Assembly (NCBI RefSeq): GCF_018130785.1 | Contig: NZ_JAFCJT010000024.1 | Location: forward strand, 1-64,000 | Direction of reading: 5' to 3' | Length of the DNA: 64,000 nt | Source: Bradyrhizobium liaoningense | GTDB lineage: Bacteria > Pseudomonadota > Alphaproteobacteria > Rhizobiales > Xanthobacteraceae | Part shown: positions 58,015-64,000 of the stretch, piece after piece | How positions within the stretch are numbered: position 1 is the stretch's first letter | Layout of the letters: every line of letters begins with the position of its first letter | Translations under genes and position numbers: made by a program | The notes under the pieces: generated by a model | The model's database searches: none | What the model saw: the letters and a program-made list of their open reading frames with translations, nothing else | What the model was told of the DNA's origin: nothing

Positions 58015-60294
58015 CTACTCCCCATCCCGCAGGCGCCGATACAGCGCGCCCAAAATATTCGAATAGTCGTCGGTCCACACCCGCACCCTGTCGTCGGCTT
58101 CGGTCTGCTCCCATGACTTGGAGGAGCCGAGCCGGCCGACGTCGGCCTCCTCGCGCGCGGAGATGACGACGTCGGTCGAGAAGATGTAGTCACCGTCGCG
58201 CCCGGAATCCTCGTTGAAGACCCAGCTCTTCAGATCATTGGCGTCGGCGATGCCGACCACGACGGTTTCGAGATCGAGGTGGCGGTTGGAGACGTGCATC
58301 ACCACGGCGCCGTGCGGAGCGAGCTTGTCCTTGTAGATATTCATCGCCTCTTCGGTGGCGAGATGAATCGGGATCGCATCCGACGAATAGGCGTCGACGA
58401 TGATGAGATCGTAAGCGCCGTCGGGCTCTTTCGCGAAGGTGAGGCGAGCATCGCCGATCACCGGCTTCAGGCCCGGCATGCAGCTCGATATGTAGCGAAA
58501 GTTCTTCGGATCGCTTGCCGCGTCGACCATGGACTGGTCGATCTCGAAGAAGGTCCAGCTTTCGCCGGGCACGGCGGCGCAGGCGAGCGTGCCCGATCCG
58601 ACGCCGATTGCAGCGACCTTCAGCGGCGCGCCCTTGCGCTCGCGGATCGCAGTGACGGCCTGACCGATACCGCCGTCCTTGTGGTAGTAGGTGATCGGCT
58701 CGGGCCGGCCGGCGACCGGTGTGCCGTCATTGTTGCGGAAGCGCTCGGCGCCATGAATGGTGGTGCCGTGCATCAGCACATGGAAATAGCCGCCCGGCGT
58801 CACTACGATCTTGTGCACGCCGAAGAAGCTGCGCACCGTCGTGACACGGCCTTCGTCCGCGGGATAGACGCGGATCAGCGCCAGCGCGAGGGCCACGGTC
58901 GCAAAAATCTTCCAGCGGCCGGCGTTGAGCGCGAGCGCCAGAAATGCCGCGAGCACGCCGACGGCGCCCGCGACCCAGACGCGGTGATCCTCGAACCAGG
59001 TCGAGAGATCGCCGGTCATGTAAGACGGCGCGACGAGCACCACCGCGAGCGCGGCGAGTGCCAGCCAGTACCATTTCACGATACTCGCCAGCCGCTCGTT
59101 CGCCGGCGGCCGGCATAGCGCGGCAAGCGCGATCAGGATCGGATATTCGGCGATCCAGGAGAAGGTGAATGGAGCGACAAGGCCGGCAAAGAGGCCGCCG
59201 ATCATGCCGCCGAACGACAGCGCGACATAGAAGCCGGTGAGATATTTGGCGGCCGGGCGTGTCCGCGCCAGCTCACCATGGCAGGCCATGGCGATGACGA
59301 AGAAGCACAATTGGTGGCCGCCGAGCGTCAGCAGCAGATTCTGTTCGCCGCCGAAGGCCAGCAAGACAACAACGCCCGCGATCGCGACCGGCTGGAGCAT
59401 CAGCATCCATTTGTGTGGCAACAGCGGCCGCGACTGGAACACCACCACCCAGGTGAGCAGGTACAGCGACAGCGGCAGCACCCAGAGCAACGGCGCCGCC
59501 GCGACGTCGGTCGAGATGTGCGCAGTGACGGCGATCAGCAGGCCTGAGGGCACCGCGGCGAGGAAGATCCAGCGCAGCCGCGTCACCAGGCCCGGCGCGG
59601 GCGCATTCACGTCCTCGGTTTGCGCGTCCGCCACGGCAAGCTTCGGTGAGCGCAGCAGCAGCACGCCGCAGGCGGCAATCAGGAGGATCAGGAGGCCATA
59701 GCCAAGGGTCCAGAACCGGTTCTGCGTGTGCAGCGTGAACATCGGCTCCAGCAGGAACGGATAGGACAACAGCGCGAGGAAGCTGCCGATGTTGGAGGAT
59801 GCATAGAGGAAATAGGGATCGTGTCCGGCAGGATGGCCGGTGCGGACGAACCAGGCCTGGAGCAGCGGATTGTTGGCGGCGAGCGCGAAGAACGGCAGGC
59901 CGATCGAGACCACGAACAGGCCGAGCAGCCAGAACGCATAGCCCGACGCCGGTGGCTCGCCATAGGCGGTGGCGATGCCGAGCGGCAGCGTGGCGAAGGC
60001 CAGCGCCAGCAGCACGAGATGCACCACCACGGGAACGATGCGGCTCCTGATCTGCATCAACAGATGCGCATAGGCATAGCCCGCCAGCAGCAGCGACTGG
60101 AAGAACACCATCGCCACCGACCACACCGCCGGCGAGCCGCCGAGCCGCGGCAGCACCATCTTGGTGAACAGCGGCTGCACCGAGAACAGCAAGAGCGCAC
60201 TGACGAAGATCGCGGCAGTATAGACCGTCAGCAGCAGCCGGTTGCGCGACGAGGAGGGCTGCTCCGTGGCGGCGGGTTGCACGATCGAATCCAT
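58015..60294 (-). CDS. Membrane protein fused to spermidine-synthase-like domain
   Basis: A 759-residue protein. Residues ~15-515 hold 12 or more hydrophobic helices. The C-terminal ~230 residues are a spermidine-synthase-like methyltransferase-fold domain: HGTTIHGAERF near the 'active-site' turn, then KVAAIGVGSGTLACAA, FFEIDQSMVDAA, VIGDARLTF and YDLIIVDAYSSDAIPIHL. Such fusions occur in many proteobacteria; the membrane part resembles a transporter or lipid-protein scaffold, and polyamine synthesis is not shown. The ATG at 60294 has GGAGC before it; the frame is open to 60576 without coding character. A palindrome lies in its leader at 60311-60354. Confidence 0.85.
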   Translation of the reverse strand: MDSIVQPAATEQPSSSRNRLLLTVYTAAIFVSALLLFSVQPLFTKMVLPRLGGSPAVWSVAMVFFQSLLLAGYAYAHLLMQIRSRIVPVVVHLVLLALAFATLPLGIATAYGEPPASGYAFWLLGLFVVSIGLPFFALAANNPLLQAWFVRTGHPAGHDPYFLYASSNIGSFLALLSYPFLLEPMFTLHTQNRFWTLGYGLLILLIAACGVLLLRSPKLAVADAQTEDVNAPAPGLVTRLRWIFLAAVPSGLLIAVTAHISTDVAAAPLLWVLPLSLYLLTWVVVFQSRPLLPHKWMLMLQPVAIAGVVVLLAFGGEQNLLLTLGGHQLCFFVIAMACHGELARTRPAAKYLTGFYVALSFGGMIGGLFAGLVAPFTFSWIAEYPILIALAALCRPPANERLASIVKWYWLALAALAVVLVAPSYMTGDLSTWFEDHRVWVAGAVGVLAAFLALALNAGRWKIFATVALALALIRVYPADEGRVTTVRSFFGVHKIVVTPGGYFHVLMHGTTIHGAERFRNNDGTPVAGRPEPITYYHKDGGIGQAVTAIRERKGAPLKVAAIGVGSGTLACAAVPGESWTFFEIDQSMVDAASDPKNFRYISSCMPGLKPVIGDARLTFAKEPDGAYDLIIVDAYSSDAIPIHLATEEAMNIYKDKLAPHGAVVMHVSNRHLDLETVVVGIADANDLKSWVFNEDSGRDGDYIFSTDVVISAREEADVGRLGSSKSWEQTEADDRVRVWTDDYSNILGALYRRLRDGE

Positions 60295-60310
60295 GGAAGC
60301 TCCAGCAAAA

Positions 60311-60354
60311 GCGTTTTCCAGCGAAGTGGGCACCGGTTCGCGCGGGGAAAACGC
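60311..60354. repeat. Palindromic repeat in the leader of the spermidine-synthase-like gene
   Basis: GCGTTTTCC (60311-60319) and GGAAAACGC (60346-60354) arms. The wording 'agcgaagtgg.caccggttcgcg' between them is a known Rhizobiales dispersed repeat (recalled). It lies nine bases upstream of the ribosome site, so if transcribed it folds in the mRNA leader. Confidence 0.65.
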
Positions 60355-60526
60355 GTCGGATAACTCCTCCGGCGGGCGCCGGACGCGCGCAATGGAGCAC
60401 AAGGCGCCTGAACGGGCAATAAAGGGTCTCGTGATGTCGCAGCGAGAAATGCCTGATATACAGATGTCATTCCGGGTCCGGTCGCTCGGATCATCTTGCA
60501 ATGACCGTGGAACATCTTGATCCTTC

Positions 60527-62137
60527 ATGAGCGAAACCGACGTCGTCATCATCGGCGCTGGCCATAACGGCCTCACCTGTGCGGCCTATCTCGCGATGGC
60601 GGGCCTGCGCGTGCGCGTGGTCGAGCGCCGCAAGGTGGTAGGCGGGGCCGCCGTGACGGAGGAGTTTCATCCGGGCTTCCGCAATTCCGTCGCGGCCTAC
60701 ACGGTCAGCCTGCTTAATCCGCAGGTGATCCGCGACCTGGGTCTCGCCGAGCAGGGCCTGCGAATCGTCGAACGCCGCGCGCAAAATTTCCTGCCGGCGC
60801 CCGACGGCAGCTATCTCCTCACCGGCGAGGGACGGACGAAAGCGTCAGTCGCGCGGCTCAGCGCGCATGATGCGGAGGCGCTCGACGGTTTTTCGCGCGA
60901 GCTGGAAGAGATCGCCGACGTGCTGAGGCAGTTCGTGCTGCGGGCGCCGCCGAACCTGCTCGACGGCTTTGGCACGAACGCGATCCGCGAGGCCGTGAAC
61001 GCATTGCAGAGCGCGAACATCCTGCGTGGGTTGACGCTGGAGCAAAGCCGCAGCCTGCTCGATCTCTTCACCCGCTCGGCCGGCGAGATGCTGGATGAAC
61101 GTTTCGAGCACGATCTGGTCAAGGCGTTGTTCGGCTTCGATGCCATCGTCGGCAATTACGCCAGTCCGTACGCGGCGGGCTCGGCCTATGTGATGCTGCA
61201 TCACGCCTTCGGCGAGGTGAATGGCAAGAAGGGGGTCTGGGGCCACGCCATCGGCGGCATGGGCGCGATCACGCAGGCGATGGCGCGCGCCGCGCAGGGC
61301 CGCGGCGTCACGATCGACACGGATGCGGGTGTGCGCGAAATCATCGTCGAGCGCGACCGCGCGGCGGGCGTGGTGCTGGAGAACGGCGAGACGATCCGCG
61401 CCAAATATGTCGCGGCCAACGTCAATCCAAAGCTGCTCTATACGCGGCTGATCGCGGCCGACGCCCTGCCCCCGGACTTCCTCGCGCGCATCCGGCACTG
61501 GAAGAACGGCTCCGGCACCTTCCGCATGAATGTGGCACTGGACCGCCTGCCCTCCTTCACGGCTCTGCCGGGCGACGGCGATCACCTCACCTCCGGCATC
61601 ATCCTGGCGCCAAGCCTCGGCTACATGGACCGCGCGTATCTCGACGCGCGCGCGGAGGGCTGGAGCAGGTCACCCGTCGTCGAAATGCTGATCCCCTCCA
61701 CGCTCGACGACACGCTCGCTCCGGAAGGAAAACACGTCGCGAGCCTGTTCTGCCAGCACGTCGCGCCCGAACTGCCTGACGGAAAGTCCTGGGATGACCA
61801 TCGCGAGGAGGTCGCCGATCTCATGATCGCGAAGGTGGACAAATACGCGCCGGGCTTTGCAGCAAGCGTGCTCGGCCGCCAGATCCTCTCCCCGCTCGAT
61901 CTCGAACGGCAGTTCGGCCTGTTAGGCGGCGACATCTTCCACGGCGCGCTGACGCTGAACCAGCTGTTCTCGGCGCGGCCGATGCTGGGCCATGCCGATT
62001 ATCGCGGGCCCCTGAAGGGCCTCTATCATTGCGGCTCCGGCGCCCACCCCGGCGGCGGCGTCACCGGCGCCCCCGGCCACAACGCCGCGCAGGTGATCCT
62101 GAGGGATCACCGCTCGCTGTTCGGAAGCCGTGGATAG
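60527..62137 (+). CDS. Phytoene desaturase-like FAD-dependent oxidoreductase
   Basis: A 536-residue flavoprotein of the CrtI/PYROXD2-like group. The N-terminal FAD motif VVIIGAGHNGLTCAAYLAMAG is followed by VVERRKVVGGAAVTEE. Mid-protein GVWGHAIGGMGAITQAMARAA and the C-terminal GLYHCGSGAHPGGGVTGAPG followed by NAA are typical. No carotenoid gene is nearby, so I do not call it a desaturase by function. It is divergent from the spermidine-synthase-like gene. Its stop overlaps the first of a run of GTGGAT-like boxes. Confidence 0.88.
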   Translation: MSETDVVIIGAGHNGLTCAAYLAMAGLRVRVVERRKVVGGAAVTEEFHPGFRNSVAAYTVSLLNPQVIRDLGLAEQGLRIVERRAQNFLPAPDGSYLLTGEGRTKASVARLSAHDAEALDGFSRELEEIADVLRQFVLRAPPNLLDGFGTNAIREAVNALQSANILRGLTLEQSRSLLDLFTRSAGEMLDERFEHDLVKALFGFDAIVGNYASPYAAGSAYVMLHHAFGEVNGKKGVWGHAIGGMGAITQAMARAAQGRGVTIDTDAGVREIIVERDRAAGVVLENGETIRAKYVAANVNPKLLYTRLIAADALPPDFLARIRHWKNGSGTFRMNVALDRLPSFTALPGDGDHLTSGIILAPSLGYMDRAYLDARAEGWSRSPVVEMLIPSTLDDTLAPEGKHVASLFCQHVAPELPDGKSWDDHREEVADLMIAKVDKYAPGFAASVLGRQILSPLDLERQFGLLGGDIFHGALTLNQLFSARPMLGHADYRGPLKGLYHCGSGAHPGGGVTGAPGHNAAQVILRDHRSLFGSRG

Positions 62138-62284
62138 GTCTGTGGATGAGCGGTGGACAGGCTGTTGGCAAGCTGTTGGCAAGGCTGTGCGAAAGCAGTG
62201 GGTAGCCCGCGCGTCGGGCCCGGCGAGACGCGTACAAGGCGGTGGAAAAGCCGTGGATGAGTGGCGGGATAAGGCCGTGGACAA
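62129..62284. repeat. Cluster of TGTGGATAA-like boxes and an 11-bp tandem repeat
   Basis: Seven nine-base sites within one or two changes, or slightly more, of TGTGGATAA (reverse DnaA box), all in one orientation: 62129 CGTGGATAG, 62141 TGTGGATGA, 62152 GGTGGACAG, 62241 GGTGGAAAA, 62252 CGTGGATGA, 62264 GCGGGATAA, 62276 CGTGGACAA. A tandem GCTGTTGGCAA pair lies at 62161-62182. Other than the end of one gene, no coding sequence covers it. Confidence 0.5.
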
Positions 62285-62433
62285 CGTCCGGGAAACGAGC
62301 GGATGGCCTGTGGGCATCCCGGCGCCCGCCAAAACGAACCTCGCCCGCCAGGGGGCAATTCCCCCTAGCGGGCGGAGATCAGGAAACAGCCTCTGAAGAA
62401 AAACAGCCCCCGCTGGGAAATGGGAAGCAGAAA

Positions 62434-62598
62434 TTACTTCAATGAGGTGCTAATCGAACCGAACTTCTCGTTCAAGCTGGTGCCCAAGCTGTTCACCACC
62501 GTGATGATCGCCAGCGCGATGCCGGCTGCGATCAGACCGTATTCGATCGCGGTTGCACCGGACTCGTCCGACCAGAACTTCGAAACCATGCGCTTCAA
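62434..62598 (-). CDS. Flp/Fap-type pilin subunit
   Basis: A 54-residue protein too short for most ORF screens. The sequence SDESGATAIEYGLIAAGIAL, then IITVVNSLG and a short polar tail, is the Flp type IVb pilin signature with the GluTyr pair. It would be cut before this segment and assembled by a Tad system. None of the tad/cpa genes is in the window. The start is TTG 62598, with GGAGG at six bases; the ATG three codons in is too far from it. It lies 153 bp before the divergent prmA. Confidence 0.9.
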   Translation of the reverse strand: MKRMVSKFWSDESGATAIEYGLIAAGIALAIITVVNSLGTSLNEKFGSISTSLK

Positions 62599-62604
62599 GA
62601 TTCG

Positions 62605-62609
62605 CCTCC
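62605..62609 (-). promoter_or_regulatory. Ribosome binding site deciding the pilin TTG start
   Basis: GGAGG on the minus strand, six bases before TTG 62598, favours the TTG over the ATG three codons later. Confidence 0.6.
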
Positions 62610-62751
62610 ATTCAATTCCAGGATGTGTTGGCTGGATCCAACATCCGAAAATCTACGGGGCACAACCTGCGGTCAGGTTAACTCAAGACCTGCAAGTTAT
62701 ACGAAAAATTGGGAACAAAAGTCCCCAAAATTGAACTGACGGAACCCTAGG

Positions 62752-63639
62752 ATGCAGCTTTCTCCCACTCATCGCGCCAGCTTTTCGATCGGCACCGAGG
62801 CCGCAGCCAAGCGCGTCGTCGACGTGCTCACAGAGGTCTTTTTCGAGGGCGATGCGGCGGTCGCCGCCTTCGAGCAGCCGGACGGACAGTGGGACGTCAC
62901 GCTCCATTTCGCCGAGCCGCCCGATCAGGCATTGCTGCGCGAACTCATTGCAAATTCAGCAGGAAACGACATCGCCGAAACGCTCATCTTCGACATTGTC
63001 GAGGCCAAGGACTGGGTCAAGGCGAGCCTCGAAGATCTCGTCCCGGTGCCGGCCGGGCGCTTCGTCGTGCACGGCAGTCACGACCGCGACCGCGTCGCGC
63101 CGAACAAGCTTGCCATCGAGATTGAGGCAGCGCTCGCCTTCGGCACCGGCCACCACGGCACCACCCGCGGCTGTTTACTGTTGCTTGACCACGTCCTGAA
63201 GAGTTCCCTGCCGACGAACCTGCTCGACCTCGGCACCGGCACCGGCGTGTTGGCTATCGCGGCGGCGAAAGCGCTGCATCGCGCGGTGCTCGCCTCCGAC
63301 ATCGACCCGCCCTCGGTGCGGGTGGCGGCCGAGAACGCGACGCTGAACGAAGTCGGCAACCAGGTCCGGGTGATCCGCGCCACCGGATTTGCCGCACCGG
63401 ATTTTACCAGATGCGGCCCGTTCGACCTGGTCCTGGCCAACATCCTTGCCAACCCGTTAAGGCAACTGGCCGGCCCGATGGCGCGGCACCTGGCACCCGG
63501 CGCCCGCGTCATCCTCTCGGGCCTCTTGACCCACCAGGCCCCCGCCGTGATCGCCGCCTACCGCGCGCGCGGCCTCGTGCCGCTGCGGCATCTGCGGATC
63601 GAGGGGTGGAGCAGCTTGTTGCTGCGGAAGGTGGGGTGA
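62752..63639 (+). CDS. prmA: Ribosomal protein L11 methyltransferase
   Basis: A 295-residue SAM-dependent enzyme that methylates ribosomal protein L11. An N-terminal substrate-binding domain (~1-105) is followed by IEIEAALAFGTGHHGTTRGC, the SAM motif NLLDLGTGTGVLAIAAAKAL near 160, and LASDIDPPSVRVAAENATLN. PrmA carries 'NPPF'-like text where here there is LANILANPL, as in its close relatives. Length and order match PrmA. It is divergent from the pilin gene and convergent with the small basic gene, with a palindrome between. Confidence 0.93.
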   Translation: MQLSPTHRASFSIGTEAAAKRVVDVLTEVFFEGDAAVAAFEQPDGQWDVTLHFAEPPDQALLRELIANSAGNDIAETLIFDIVEAKDWVKASLEDLVPVPAGRFVVHGSHDRDRVAPNKLAIEIEAALAFGTGHHGTTRGCLLLLDHVLKSSLPTNLLDLGTGTGVLAIAAAKALHRAVLASDIDPPSVRVAAENATLNEVGNQVRVIRATGFAAPDFTRCGPFDLVLANILANPLRQLAGPMARHLAPGARVILSGLLTHQAPAVIAAYRARGLVPLRHLRIEGWSSLLLRKVG

Positions 63640-63646
63640 GCGAGGC

Positions 63647-63741
63647 GCCGTAGGGTGGGCAAGGCGAAGCGTGCCCACCTTTGTCCGCGAACTCGGGAAG
63701 ATGGTGGGCGCGACGCTGCGCGCCTTTGCCCACCCTACGGC
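63647..63741. repeat. Palindromic repeat between convergent genes
   Basis: Perfect 14-base outer arms GCCGTAGGGTGGGC and GCCCACCCTACGGC, with GTGCCCACC/GGTGGGCGC inside. The wording is a well-known Bradyrhizobium intergenic repeat (recalled). It fills the gap between prmA and the next convergent gene. Confidence 0.75.
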
Positions 63742-63756
63742 ATTATCGATGCCGCG

Positions 63757-63936
63757 CTACTCCGCCGGCTTCTCGTCCCGACGCATCGCGCGCTCGCCCC
63801 GCAAGGCACGTCTCGCGCGGCGCTCGGCGAAACGGTCGATCATCTGGCTGATGAGGCCGCGCGGCTTCTTGGGTGTCGTTGCGGCCGGCGCGCGGCGGGC
63901 CGGCGGCGAAATCTTCTCAAACGAGAACGCTGGCAT
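63757..63936 (-). CDS. Small basic hypothetical protein
   Basis: A 59-residue protein beginning MPAFSFEKISPPARRAPAAT and ending in an Arg/Glu-rich helix (MIDRFAERRARRALRGERAM). It is strongly basic, with no signal or membrane segment. GAGGGG lies a few bases before the ATG. Small proteins of this pattern near prmA recur in Bradyrhizobium. It overlaps the end of an upstream reading frame by 20 bases, suggesting coupling. Function unknown; RNA or protein binding is a guess. Confidence 0.65.
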   Translation of the reverse strand: MPAFSFEKISPPARRAPAATTPKKPRGLISQMIDRFAERRARRALRGERAMRRDEKPAE

Positions 63937-64000
63937 CGTGTGTCCCCTCGCCGTTGAGATGAACCACCTGCTCGAATTTCCCTGTTATCCGGACGAAGCG
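63917..64000 (-). CDS. Partial CDS at right edge, C-terminal 27 residues
   Basis: The minus-strand frame entering from the right edge reads RFVRITGKFEQVVHLNGEGT and ends in TGA at 63917. It looks like coding sequence but is too short to identify. It overlaps the small basic gene by 20 bases. It could be a chance frame. Confidence 0.35.
   Translation of the reverse strand, partial: RFVRITGKFEQVVHLNGEGTHDASVLV

Noticed and set aside
58279..60363. Long plus-strand frames opposite the spermidine-synthase-like gene
   Set aside because: Arg/Gln/His-rich translations without domains, on the opposite strand of a well-supported membrane protein.
62129..62284. Replication origin
   Set aside because: The GTGGAT boxes are mostly two or more changes from the DnaA consensus. 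There is no AT-rich unwinding region or nearby replication gene, so an origin is not claimed.

Overview
The window is high-GC, densely coded DNA whose gene content and repeated intergenic palindromes point to a Bradyrhizobium-like alphaproteobacterium. This is an inference: no rRNA or other marker gene is present to fix the species. It reads as ordinary chromosome. I see no phage, integrase, transposase, CRISPR array, tRNA or rRNA.

Layout. 1-6400 is sparse: small membrane or hypothetical proteins, a 1071-residue cyclase/ATPase/TPR signalling protein, and a decayed catalase-family gene just upstream of it. 6398-10090 holds an AraC regulator, an FAD oxidoreductase and a metallo-beta-lactamase-fold hydrolase. 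10330-16708 has an MFS transporter, a CHASE-GGDEF-EAL protein divergent from a lone branched-chain-type binding protein, and a hydroxyacid dehydrogenase. That dehydrogenase closes a TRAP operon (dctP, fused dctQM, dehydrogenase; 15731-19614). 20041-27585 carries a caspase-like protein, a SulP anion transporter, a His/Gly-rich LTXXQ protein, an FAD-linked D-lactate/glycolate-type dehydrogenase, a thioesterase and a DUF1328 peptide. 27823-34300 carries a UvrD/PcrA-type helicase, an orphan HicB, a Cys-rich/OmpA-like pair, and a DUF962/epimerase/isoprenylcysteine-methyltransferase-like run.

34300-37255 is a second sparse island of small orphan genes, strong hairpins and a short tandem repeat. 37256-43061 has a sorbosone-dehydrogenase-like protein, aspartate dehydrogenase with a LysR regulator, and a divergent MFS plus tartrate-dehydrogenase pair. 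43107-46663 encodes envelope proteins (lipase-LysM, two lipoproteins) and a TetR regulator. 46697-51259 has a HAD dehalogenase, a CGNR regulator and a divergent enzyme cluster. Within that cluster one hydrolase lacks its serine nucleophile and the SDR lacks YxxxK. 51299-54000 has a second periplasmic lipase-like protein and an ABC-2 exporter. 54115-64000 has cell-wall and envelope genes, GDPD, a spermidine-synthase-like membrane protein, a CrtI-like oxidoreductase, an orphan Flp pilin and prmA.

The most striking features are these: (i) a Rhizobiales-type palindromic repeat lying in frame inside the helicase gene; (ii) two 29-bp dyads of identical geometry over back-to-back promoters between the CGNR regulator and its divergent hydrolase; (iii) a near-perfect 28-bp dyad beside the TetR gene; (iv) several different palindromic repeats that sit between convergent genes.
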